Source: Bryoerythrophyllum caledonicum
Taxonomy: Eukaryota; Streptophyta; Bryopsida; Pottiales; Pottiaceae
NCBI GenBank assembly: GCA_963971425.1
Contig: OZ020525.1
Coordinates: forward strand, 17,366,187-17,430,186
DNA length: 64,000 nucleotides
Reading direction: 5' to 3'
Within the stretch, counting starts at the first letter, position 1, and each line of letters opens with the position of its first letter. The translations under genes were made by a program, and so were the position numbers. Under the pieces are notes generated by a model, which saw only the letters and a program-made list of their open reading frames with translations, was not told where the DNA came from and searched no databases. Positions 13,260-23,711 of this stretch are shown here, one piece after another.

Positions 13260-14016
13260 GTAGGGAAATGTTGAACATTCTTGGATTATATGGTCCTTGT
13301 GTAATTATACAAAACAATGAATGAAAGTTGGGATGGTCGTTGACAGAATCCCATCATCTATAACGGTGAGGATGAGCCGTGAAGGATTGGTATGAATTTA
13401 GATAAACTTGTTGGAAGAGACGGCGTATCCAAGATAGGAGTGTCAGAGAATTTCTAACGTGGATAAGCATGGGAAGTAAATGTCAGGAATACGGGATAAA
13501 TAGAAATAGCTAACTAAGCCAATGGCCCAATGCAAAGGTAAAGACAAAGTAAATAAAATTCAAAATGCCTTGTTATACACGCGAGTATATGGAAAAAGGT
13601 ATGAGGTTGTAGACACAGATGTGCAGTATGGAATCTTTTTAAAAGAATGCTAAAGTCCCCAGCGCGCTAAGAATTAAAAGCGCCGGCGGAATGTAATAAA
13701 TAGAACAAATTGTTAATCTAGTGGTTACTTATAAGAGCATAATTTTGAAAATGACAGCTTATTAGAAGAGGGGGAAAATATACGGCGATTAACATAGCAT
13801 GCAAGTTGCAATCCCATATTTATAGTTTCAAAATTTCTTTAAAGTAGGGTAGTGTGCATCAACTGAAATAACTTCATTAACTAGAACGTTTTATTGAGAT
13901 TGTCTCTAGAGGCATCCGGAAACATATGAAGTAGATGCAAGACGTAGCATTCTTCTCTGTCGAGTGTTAGAACTAGTTTATAATGTGGTTTGCAAATGTG
14001 ATAGAGTACACGCATT
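13260..14016. other. no gene seen
   Basis: Sequence upstream of the MULE relic. No inverted terminal repeat pairing with the other end (about 9.4 kb) was found by eye. No coding signal. Confidence 0.4.
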
Positions 14017-14430
14017 TTGATAGAGAGGAGGTCAATATTCTTGAGGATTTTGAGAGAGGATAGTACTTTCAATCTTAAGGATCAAATGCTTGACGCAGAA
14101 GTAAGAGCTTTGTCCACCAAAGGTGCAAGAGGTAGAAGGAAGTCTGGGTTACGATTCTCTAGTAGCAAAACTATAAGATGCAATAGACTGAAGAAGACGG
14201 TGAGGCAAAATGAATGTATGGAACTTGGCGATTTCTCAAAGCAGGCTGATGTAGAGGGAATGCTTGAAGGTGATGAAGATGGGACCGGTAGAACTCAGCG
14301 ACCACTGCCAATGGACATGTCAAGCATGCTAGAGACTGTAAAGGAGTTGGAATTCGAATCAAGTGCTATCAAAAAGGACAGTGGAGATCAACCAAGCATA
14401 CTGGAAGAGGTATACTTTGTTTACCACTAA
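14017..14430 (+). CDS. hypothetical open frame, possible exon
   Basis: A 137-residue frame, basic in the first half (RRKSGLRF, NRLKKTVRQ) and acidic or neutral in the second, with no recognised domain. A possible donor, GAAGAG/GTATAC, near 14409 would make the last few residues intronic and the frame an internal or first exon. No partner exon was found. It may be chance; nothing else supports it. Confidence 0.25.
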   Translation: MIERRSIFLRILREDSTFNLKDQMLDAEVRALSTKGARGRRKSGLRFSSSKTIRCNRLKKTVRQNECMELGDFSKQADVEGMLEGDEDGTGRTQRPLPMDMSSMLETVKELEFESSAIKKDSGDQPSILEEVYFVYH

Positions 14431-14859
14431 GCTTTGTTGCATATGTAGAACTGCAATGTTTTATAAAGAGAAGTAGTTTTGCTTTTTATGAGCTTCAATC
14501 CATGCCACACATTTTTAAAAACGCGTAACTAATCTTCTTTCTCACAGAAGAAATTACAGCATGTGCAGATAAGGAATAGGGGACTGAATGAAGTAAAATA
14601 ATCTGCAAACACCAAATGGATTGATTTGTAATGCAATTGGATACCATATGCATTGACCACTTTTCTCATTAATTTTAATGTTACAAACCAACACTTCCTA
14701 GCCCATAATTTATCAATAATTTAAAATATGAATCCTGGTTCAACATGACCTCTCTATCAATAAATTAAAACTACTTCAAGCTTAATTATACTTTAGAGAC
14801 CATGAAGCTCTTCCCTATCTTTTAGCGTCAAATTGTTGGAGCGATGAATGTGGTATAGA

Positions 14860-14970
14860 TATTGACGGAAGGGCTAAAGCATTCGTCCTTGACTTGAGAG
14901 GTTGCTGCGCTGATAGGATTCGAACTGTGGTCACTCGGTTAGTTGGGTGCCCACCACTTTCCTAGCAGGA
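14860..14970 (-). repeat. tRNA-like Pol III promoter, probable SINE head
   Basis: On the minus strand an A-box-like TAGGAAAGTGG (14964-14954) is followed about 28 bases later by a B-box-like AGTTCGAATCC (14926-14916), one mismatch from the consensus. Spacing is right for an internal Pol III promoter. The flanks do not fold into a clear acceptor stem, so a tRNA-derived SINE fits better than a real tRNA gene. Confidence 0.5.
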
Positions 14971-15720
14971 CTTTTCTGTAAAGAGGTGCCAAGTTTATTC
15001 TTCATCGTTGGATGCTTGGGCGTGCTTGTATACGGTAGGATTTTGACCAGCTAATCCAAAAGGGGCATATCCAGTAAGCATCCATTCAACGCGAATAACG
15101 TGTGCAGGCCCGCTGTCTCTCATCCTCCTCGTGTTGGTTTTGAGGTGTTCCTGCCCACACATTGTGAGCTGTGTGACCTTGGGCAGTTGTGTTGTACTCG
15201 AGCATTTGCTAGGATTGCTCGCTTGTCCCCGCGGGTGGAGAAAGTAGCGTCCATTCACACTAACATTTCTACCTTCGATCCTTTGGCGTGGGCTCCGGTA
15301 CTACGGCAAACCTGGTCTGTGCGAAATACCGACTGGAGGGCTGGTCCAAGCACTCCCCGAATCGACTTAACCGGAAGTCAAGAGCTTGGTGTGTTTCGAA
15401 AGGATTCAGCTTTGCTAGTTGCATGCTTTTTATTTCCTGAAGCTCGTCATGAAGCTCTTGCAGGACCTCGGTGGCTATATCCAAAGTGACAAAGGTGAAA
15501 AGTCGACCTGGTCTGTGCGAAATACTGCAAGGTTTGCTGTGGTTTGGGCTGGACAGATGCACGTAGGAGATTATTGGTGATGTTCGTTTGCTGCACGTGC
15601 TATTGATGTCTAGGTTAAATGGTCGTTGATGTCCAGATTTTTGATGTAGATTCCGTGGTCACTAATGTCTTCCTCGCATTTTTTGTTGGTTTCAGTTAGC
15701 AAGTCTTAAGCTAATTTGCT
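14970..15720. other. no gene seen; 20-bp direct repeat
   Basis: ACCTGGTCTGTGCGAAATAC occurs near 15309 and again near 15507 in the same orientation, hinting at an old duplication of about 200 bp. No coding content recognised. Confidence 0.45.
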
Positions 15721-16490
15721 GCCGACTGGAACCGACGGTGCCGACGGCAGCCTTACGGTGATCGGGGCATGGACTCAGGGTTTCGTCTCGGGGACAGTAT
15801 AGCATCGTCGTTCAAACCCTAAAGCAGGAAAACGTTGGTGACGTATAGGTGACTTTAAAATCTACTGCGCTCTTGAGTTTAGGTTTACTGAAATCTGCTG
15901 AGTTTCTCTGAAGGTTTTGAGCACTCAACTGAAGGCGTCGGTGCCGACGCTAGCCCCCTGGAGATCCGAAGTTGGTCTCCGAGACAATGATTTCATAGTT
16001 TATAGATGGTCGCTGCAGTTCCAGTTTCGTTGACGTCTAGGTTTTTTGTAAGTTCATATCAGTCGTCTGAAACATGTATATTGGGTTTGTGTTGTCGCCT
16101 GAAGGCGTCGGTGCCGACGCTTGCTCCCTCGAGGTCCAAAGTTGGTCCTGGAGACCATGATTTCAAAGTGCTCACTGTCAACCTGGAAGCCGTCTGCGAT
16201 GTGAAGATGGTCGCGTCAGTTTCTGAGGACGTCGGCGTCTGGTTTTTTGGAAAATGTAATCGGTCTCGAATAGTATTCTGATTTTGTGTGGTCGCCTGAA
16301 GGCGTCGGTGCCGACGCTTACAAGTTAGAGATCAGATCATGGTTACGTTGATTGCCGATGCGATGATTATGAAGAAATATACTTGAAGTGCATACTCGAA
16401 ACGTCAAAGTTGTCGTTGCGGACGGCAATCAACCTGCGAGTTATTTTTGATATTTGTTGTGGTCAACTGAAGCCGTCGGTGCCGACACCT
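15720..16490. repeat. tandem units carrying GCGTCGGTGCCGACGC palindrome
   Basis: Units of about 170-197 bp start with GAAGGCGTCGGTGCCGACGC at 15931, 16101 and 16298, and with a decayed copy (GAAGCCGTCGGTGCCGACAC) at 16469. Unit bodies share words such as GTTGGTCTCCGAGAC/GTTGGTCCTGGAGAC and ATGATTTCA. A further variant, ACCGACGGTGCCGACGG, lies at 15731. The 16-mer is a dyad of two 7-base arms (GCGTCGG / CCGACGC) around TG. The array lies just upstream of the ParB-like gene. Confidence 0.85.
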
Positions 16491-16706
16491 GCACGTCAAT
16501 GACATGACTTTGGTGCTGGAGACATGGATTTTGAAGTTCTGAACCCATACATCAAAGCCGTGGGTGACGACGGCTGCGAACCTGCAAGTTTTTCCTTCTG
16601 AAATTTTATTTAAACTTGGCTTCTGAATTCTCATATGTTGACACTGCCCACGAGTTGTTTCGACAAAACGTTTTGAGATTGATTTTGTTTTTTTTAAACC
16701 AATACA

Positions 16707-16905
16707 TTTTTGCTAGCTCCTTGATCATGTGAAGCAAAACTGTGGCTGTAGTACTTTACTTAATCTTTTGCCAAGTTCAATGTATATTAATTGATTTACG
16801 CACGGTTTTCATTAGTAATATTAATTTCTCTGACTTGTATTTGATTGCAGTGCAAGATGCCGAGAAACGGTTTCAATTTTTGCTAGCTCCTTGATCATGT
16901 TTTTT
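16707..16905. repeat. 24-bp direct repeat in AT-rich leader
   Basis: TTTTTGCTAGCTCCTTGATC plus four more bases occurs near 16708 and near 16880. The first copy is followed by GAAGCAAAAC, the second by a T run. Confidence 0.7.
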
Positions 16906-16991
16906 TCTTAAAATTACGATTTTGAAGATAAGCGAGGATATTTAAGCCTAAAATATTTTCTAATAAATTTTGATTTGTTTCCTTTTCTTAA

Positions 16992-17007
16992 GCGTCGGTA
17001 CCGACGC
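16992..17007. promoter_or_regulatory. perfect 16-bp palindrome GCGTCGGTACCGACGC
   Basis: The sequence equals its own reverse complement. It is the only fully symmetric member of the GCGTCGG..CCGACGC series, lying 54 bp before the first candidate exon of the ParB-like gene. A protein-binding role is inference only. Confidence 0.6.
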
Positions 17008-17060
17008 CTTTTCTTTCATATCTGCAGGGTTCTTCTAATTTGATTCATTTTGAATTTCAG

Positions 17061-20000
17061 CGCTTGGGCGATTCCCAGAAGGAAGGCGTCGGTGCCGACG
17101 ACTTGGCTGCAGAGGTTAGAAATTTCAACACTTGAATTTAAACTAGAATGTATATCACATCTTAATAAATGAAACGAAAATCTTTAAACCACTTCTTTAT
17201 GCAATTAGCCAAGAAATCGGTGTTTCCTCCTTCATTATGGATCCAAAGTCTTGTCCAAATGTAATGTCGAACTATTTAGAAAGCTAGTTCTTGGACAGAT
17301 TGTTAATTGTTTACTCATGAGTGAATATTCATTTGTTTGCAGAGCATGGCAAATATCGATCATTCAATGTCTGATTCGGAGCACCTCATGGGCTCAAGCA
17401 TGAATGTGGATCATGTGTTGCAGTCAACAGGCGATGACGATAATGAACACGTGGATGCAGAGTCACTTCTTCAACTTAATGAGCACGAGCTTCGTCAAGC
17501 GCAGAAGGTCAACTCCGTTTGTGCCATTGAGTCATTGAGAATTTCTCGAAAGGCTAGTTCACGGTTCGAGATTCCTTTGTGTAGGTTGATTTACATGCCT
17601 CTTCTTCGGCCCACCCTCGACTCAGACATTCGAAGGCTTGAGGGAGAATTTACGCATGGTTACCGGCCTGGGGCAAGTGTATTTTATGTATCAGTTTGCA
17701 ACGATGAGGGTCAGGAACGCTTTGTAAACGAAGAGGACAAGCATGGTTGGGGGCCACAGTGGAACAAGGCAAATGACGAGTTTGAGGCATCTTTGAAAGA
17801 CTCACCCCATTTGCAGATCTTGCAGTCGCGAATGTTATTCATTTGCGATGGGAATCATCGATATAAGTCATGGATGGGGAACATTGAGCGATTGCACCAA
17901 ACGGATCCAAGTTGGCATTTCTCTGTTGATTGTATCTGTCTTAACATAAAGGGAAGAGGTGGACTTGCAATGAACGCGATGCACGATATTAATAGGTAAT
18001 TTTTGCTCATTTATTATTCTTCTCTTACCATTGTCTTGCGTTTGCTTCAATCAATTTATTGCTATCATTTATTTTTCATTTGAAGGGCCACGGAGAATTC
18101 CCATGTGAAGACCAACTTGGTTCACACTCTTCACCGAATCAAAGCAACTGGGAGCCAACCTCTTGAAGCCTTCAAGGACATTCTTAGTGAGGAGGACTTC
18201 AATAAGTGCGTTTTGAATCCGCACAAAGGAAAGACATGGTACCCCCTCACAGTTGATGTCTTTATTGGCTACCTCTTTCGGGTAAGTAAATTCAGATCAA
18301 GGTCATGTTGTTTACACATTGGAATCGTGACGTATTGCTTTCTGGCTCTATTCTAAGTTGTTATTTACATTTAAATAAATAATTATTATAAAATGGTGCT
18401 TACAATCAAGTTCTGTCAAATTCTAGCAAGAGATTGCAGATGCTTCGGACGAGGCTGCAAGGATATATTATGACTCTATTCCGGAGGAGGATAGGGTGGA
18501 TGCCGAAGTCACGAAAGCGATGAGAGAAGCTGCCAAAGCCAAGGCTCAAGTTATTAAAGGCCACTGGTCCAAGTATTCATCAGTTGCCAATCCTAATCTT
18601 GGAGTTGAGTTCATGGAAGAGGTGTTTATACATGGCGTCACCCCCCTTCTCATTTTTGCATCTATTTTTTTACATTCCTTTTAGTAATGCTCATATGTTG
18701 TTTAATTTTATGATATGTAGATCACAAAGCACTGGTGCGCAAATATGAGGCCTGAGATGACTTTGGACAAGTTACAGCTCATTTCTACGACGAATGTCCC
18801 TCCTAATTTCAAGGTTCGATGGCTTCAGTGGTGGAACTCCAGTGCCGCCACCAGGGATGCTGTTCACTTTCCTCCCAAAGGGTTTACTGACAAAGATCTT
18901 GATTCTTGGTTGAACAAAGCCTCTTTCTGGGCAGGGGTAAGTTTGTTCTTCATTTCATCTTTCACGTTGTAGTGGCCTTCTTTCATTTAGTGAATAATTT
19001 TGATAGTTATATATTTCTCTTTTTGGAGTTCTATTCTTTGACATTCTATTCTACAATGTCTTATTCATCAGCTTGAAGTTGTTGTTTGCGAGGAGTTTGA
19101 GGCTATCTGCAAAGCAGACAATTTAGCCCTGAAACTGGATCTTCCAATCAAGGTACTTTCTGCTGACCAATTCGTGGAGGCTTCCAGACTCAAATTCTGG
19201 AATCATGTATTTTCGTCTTTACTTAAAGGCAAGAGCACCTTTTTGCGGTCCAAGTTATTCAAGAGCCATAAGTTTGTGGACTTGGCGGTGAAGCGAGTTC
19301 TCTGGAGGTATGTTTACTACCCGTTGAATTTCATTGCATTCTACTCTTTGCAAATTACAAAAATTTGTTTTTTATCTCCAAGTACTTTGTCAAAGAGCTT
19401 TCAGTGAAGGGCGCTATTGAAACGGATGCCCTTCCACTTTTTTTAAATTCATGGGTGGACAAGAACTCTACCTCATGCATGTATACCCCTGGCCAAATAA
19501 GGTCATGGTCAGTTGTGCATCTTATTGTTGGATGTTGGTACCTTGATTGTTCTCCCTATTTCTGCCCAGCAGAAGAGGAATCAACAAAGGCCTCGTTGGA
19601 TAGGCAAGAGGTTAGTGGTATGCCAACTAGTTCTAGTGCAAATCCAGACCATGACTGTGATGAAGATGATGCGGAAGTTTTTCCAGCTGGGTTGTCTGAG
19701 AAAGAGCGACTGAAGGTCATTGGAAGGAGGGCAAAGCAAGCTGAGAAGATGGAGATGAAGAAGACGAAGGAGAGTTCGAGGGCAATAGAAAAAGCACAGA
19801 AGGCTATAGAGGTTGCTTTCGCCAAAGCCAAGGAAGCCGAAGCCAGAGCTGCAGCATTAGCATCAGGGAGCCCGATTATGCTTGGCGAGGGTTGTGCTTG
19901 TGCAGATGTTACAATCTCTAACTCTCCACGTAATTTGAGCTTCAAGCGCGATGCTTCTTATGCAGGACTCTCCATGTCGAGGTTGCAACTCGTGCCATCT

Positions 20001-21621
20001 CCAGCTCAAAAAGAAGCTGCACACGATTCTCAACCAGTTGATGAGTTCATTTGCAATGCTTCTTTGCAAACAATGGATGCCTATTACTCTGCACATGGAG
20101 CTTTTCCAAATACTTGGGTGGACCTGCAAGCCTTCATTGAAAAGGTAACTTCTCTATTCATTTAAATTTTTGTTCTCTTCTATTATTCCATCAAATTCGT
20201 AATGTAATCTCCTTGTTTTGGGTTTTCAGCACAAGATGGATCGGCCCCGCAAGTTTATTGAGAACTCAAGAAAGAACTTTGGAGTCGACCTTATGATCGT
20301 TGATATTCCGGAGGGCTTGCCTGTCCCTGTGATATCCACGTCCATTCCCTTGTGGAATGCTTTGGCTGACAATTTTCTTGATTCCGTTTTTGACTTTGCT
20401 AGTCACCATGTTCATGATGATGCTGCATTGCTGCTTTTTCATGCCGAGGATGCTCAATTCAATTCCAAGCTCAGAGGATTTATGAGGGCTTATAAGTTCA
20501 AGGTTTTTAAAGAATGGATGGGCATCAACCGCATGCGCTTGACAAATGCCAAGGATCAATCTATAACGGTATTTTTTCATTGTAATTGGTGGCATAAAGT
20601 TTCATATCTTATAATCAAATAGTCATTCCTCGTATTTTACCTTATTTTGTTTTTGCAGACCTTGCGATTCTGTATCAAAGTCCTTGTGCGCAACATTCCA
20701 ACAGCTCCCGTTTCGTCATTTTTCTTGAGATCTGTTGCGGAGTTAGAAGCAGTGGGGATTGACATTGGGGCACATGATGTGCTTCACAACTTTGTCACGA
20801 AGGATTCTCAACACATGAGGGGTGAAATTCCATGGAGGGGTGCTAGAGAGAAGGACCCTATTTTCATGCAGATGTTAATTGAAGCTACCACTTCAGTTGG
20901 TGATATTGTTCTTGATTGTACAGCATCCACTGGTATTATTCTCAGTCTTGCTTCTGCGTGTAATAATTCTGAGGTTGCTCACATTTTCTTAGTTTTTACT
21001 AAATGCACTACTCTCGTAATATGCAGGTGCTTCAATTATTGCTTGCCGAAAGGCTGCTCGGCATATTGTTGCAATGGAGGATGACGAAGAGATTTTTATG
21101 GCCATCCTTCAACCCCTTATTGTATCTGCTGCTAATGAGGGCTTGAAGAAGCAACGCCTTGATTTACCCGCTTCTAGTGACGAGGATGAAGATGATAAAG
21201 ATGAACCTGTGGCGGAAGTCGTGCGTCGCAATTGTTTCTGTACGTAAGTCCTGCTTTTTTGAATTCTAAATCTCTTGATGTTACCTTAGACTTCAATTTG
21301 CATCTAACTTGGTATTGGTTCTCTTGCACTTGAATCTGCAGCTCAGCCTTGACTTCAAATGTTCAACATCAAGTCCGGCAATCAAGTTTGTGCTTTTCTC
21401 CCGAGCAGCCGTTCGTTTTACCAGTTTATGCTGAGGCAGTTGCTCAAGCTTCTCTTCTTTCTTCTCCAATTCGTGTTGCTTCTTTTTGTTATTCTGGTAA
21501 TCCCAGGGTTTTGCAGTTTCTAGATGTGTGTGCTTTTGAGGAGGCTCTTACTCCTGCTTCTCACTTACCTAGTAGGGATGATCCTTCTGGATCCTCTAGT
21601 TCAGACTCCTCTCTACACTGA
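17061..21621 (+). CDS. ParB-like domain + beta-class DNA methyltransferase-like fusion protein
   Basis: Exons read here: 17061-17114 (uncertain), 17343-17995, 18086-18281, 18427-18621, 18721-18936, 19072-19307, 19383-20144, 20230-20568, 20659-20932, 21027-21243 and 21342-21621. The first in-frame ATG in the main exon is 17346; an upstream start exon may exist. From it the product is about 1,120 residues. Residues about 85-230 resemble a ParB N-terminal domain, with FICDGNHRYKSW (DGNHR at 168-172) and DINRATENSHVKTN. Residues about 580-640 form a charged Ala/Lys/Glu helix, likely coiled coil. The C-terminal part follows beta-class N4/N6 methyltransferase order: a motif IV position reading VDIPE instead of DPPY (near 777), then DPIFMQMLIEA, GDIVLDCTASTG (motif I, near 950) and IVAMEDDEE. 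All intron phases agree except 19307/19383. The architecture matches phage and bacterial ParB-methylase fusions. Catalysis is doubtful; function is unknown. Confidence 0.72.
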
Positions 21622-22163
21622 CATAGTTCTATCAGGGATTCCGGTCAAGCTTTTCAGAGCTCCGCATTCGTAAAACACTAGTGTCGTATTCTTGCAACTA
21701 CATTTTTGTAATTCTAAACTTCTTCCATATATCCTATAATTTTGTGGTATAAGTTCTGTGAACCTTTGGTGATAGTATTGAGTCTTCTTGAATGTGTCCA
21801 TTGAATATCTTTATTACATATGTCCATTGAATATATTATAGTTCTTTTATGAATTCAGAGCATGAAAATGCTATAGTGTTAGATTGAATCTTGAATTTAT
21901 TTCCCTACCTAAAATTTTATGCGCTTGGGATTATTCTAAATTCCACTACTATTTTGAACTCAAATATGTGGTGATACTTTACAATTTGAACTTGCACTGC
22001 ATTACTATATTTTTTTTATATTACTGTAGTATGAAATTCATGTTGCATTGCCACGGTAACAGAATGTATTTTACTTTTGGCAATAGGAGATTCCGGTTTC
22101 AAAACATGTTGCGTACCATTTTCCTATAAGTGTAGTTTATTTCTTAAAAAATTCAACGCTAAA
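21622..22163. other. 3' flank of the ParB-like gene, no gene seen
   Basis: AT-rich sequence after the stop codon at 21619-21621, presumably 3' UTR then intergenic. No clear polyadenylation signal was singled out. Confidence 0.4.
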
Positions 22164-22796
22164 CCACGGTAATAGGGGCACTTTTGGGTGCCACCACATG
22201 TTGAGTTGGTTGATTTTTTTCCTAGAAAAATCTGCTCTCTACTCTCCGCTCTCCGCTCACTGCTCAGATATGAGCATTTCCCCATTCAGGCCCACTTCGT
22301 AGAAGCATGTCGTCTCTACTCAAAGTCCTAGCAGCTCCACGCGCCAATGGAGGATGCCCGCCTCCGCACCCTCCCACTACAACAACTCACCGTCTTGGAG
22401 CTTGGGCGACTTCGTGATGCAATGCAGGACGACCGCAACAGGGAGATCAAGGTTGTTCGTGGAGATCTGCTGCCGTTGCGTGCAAACGAGGTGTGGGTGA
22501 CTCCCGCCCTACGCATGCAGAGTACACACGTTCTAGGTGGTCCTCCCCATCTCCTCCATGTTTTTGTCCCTATTCGTGGTTTTTTTGGTTCTTCCATATT
22601 CTAGTTCCTGTTGTACGGACCAAGCTATTTTGCGTGCCTAATTTTGCGAGCTGCGAGCTACGAGCCTAGGATCGCGAGCCTCGTTGCCAAAATTTGAGTT
22701 CTTAATTTGGAAAAGGCATTGAAAAGTAAAAGTTTTAAGGTTTTTTTAGAATGACATTGGTTAAATGCATTAAATTAATGGACCTATTACCGTGGA
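22164..22796. mobile_element. TIR element with a possible captured exon
   Basis: Bounded by a perfect 13-bp inverted repeat, CCACGGTAATAGG at 22164 and CCTATTACCGTGG at 22784-22796. Inside lie a GCTC-rich stretch (CTCCGCTCTCCGCTCACTGC near 22236), an exon-like frame (22347-22490) and a GCGAGC-rich stretch with CCTAGG (22630-22690). The right half recurs in inverted orientation at 30439-30650, so this is a family. No transposase is inside; it is non-autonomous. I could not identify a target-site duplication. Confidence 0.6.
22347..22490 (+). pseudogene. exon-like fragment inside TIR element
   Basis: Forty-eight codons from an ATG to a possible donor AACGAG/GTGTGG, phase 0. The product is charged and helix-prone (LELGRLRDAMQDDRNREI). 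I do not recognise the parent gene. Its place between the GCTC-rich and GCGAGC-rich blocks mirrors the GTP cyclohydrolase fragment at 32205, suggesting capture of a first exon by the element. Confidence 0.35.
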
Positions 22797-22799
22797 AGA

Positions 22800-23710
22800 G
22801 GGTGGAAAAATTGTATGCAGGAAGGATCTCAAAAATGACAATATTGTTGATTTTCTTATGAAAAAAAGAACTTATGACCGTAGAGTCTAGGGTTATACCG
22901 AAGGGAAGATAGGATTTCTAAAGTTATAAAGCTTTGGAGCATGATTTAGGATATAAAAAGGGAGAGTGAGAGGGGGAGAGAGGAGTCAGAGAGGAAAGAG
23001 TTGTGGAGAGGAAGGTTTCAGAATTTGGAGTGGTAGTGGTTAGAGGAATCCGGAGACCTTAGGAAGTGGGATTAGTGCAATTTAAGGAGATGTCAAGTAG
23101 AGTACATAAGATTTTAGAGAGGGAGCATTTAGGACAGTGAGAGTGACTCACCCAAAAATATTGGTTGAATTTAGGGTACTGTAGAACAAAAGATTTAGAG
23201 TTAGAATTAGCGGCCTAGAAGGCTTGGGAGATTCTGATAGCAAGAGGGAAGATTTGGAGATAGACGACTAAATTTGGTGGAAGATGACCCAAGACATGGT
23301 AAATTTGGGAGATTTAAAATGTGTATGGGCGATAAAGCTAGTGGGACAAAGAGCAAATGATTTAGAATATGGAACTATTGGTAAAGGACAAATAATAAGT
23401 GTTTAGAACTAAAGATAAGGGAGAAAAGTGAAGAGATATGAATGATAGTTTGTGGACAATTGACGTCCCAACAATGTAGTTTTTGGAACTGGAAAAATTA
23501 GAAAGAGTCTTGGAATGGGACATTGGATGAGTGAGATATTAAACTCGACTTCTAGATACTTGCAAGGGAAGTGTAAATCTCCAATCTCAGTCTCCTTCTG
23601 TCCCATTATAGTCACTAAGTGTAGACTTGCGAGTGATGGACAAAAACTAGTACAAACGATAGAAGTGGCCCTTTTAGTCTCACCGCCTTCTATATAGAAT
23701 TTAGAGTGAT
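22800..23710. other. purine-rich intergenic sequence, no gene seen
   Basis: Long purine-rich plus strand (for example GGGAGAGTGAGAGGGGGAGA near 22970). No coding signal. Confidence 0.4.
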
Positions 23711-23711
23711 A

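Noticed and set aside
19501..19570. Extra intron in the ParB-like gene ending at TTTCTGCCCAG
   Set aside because: The acceptor looks good, but no donor nearby keeps the frame, and the sequence is open without splicing.
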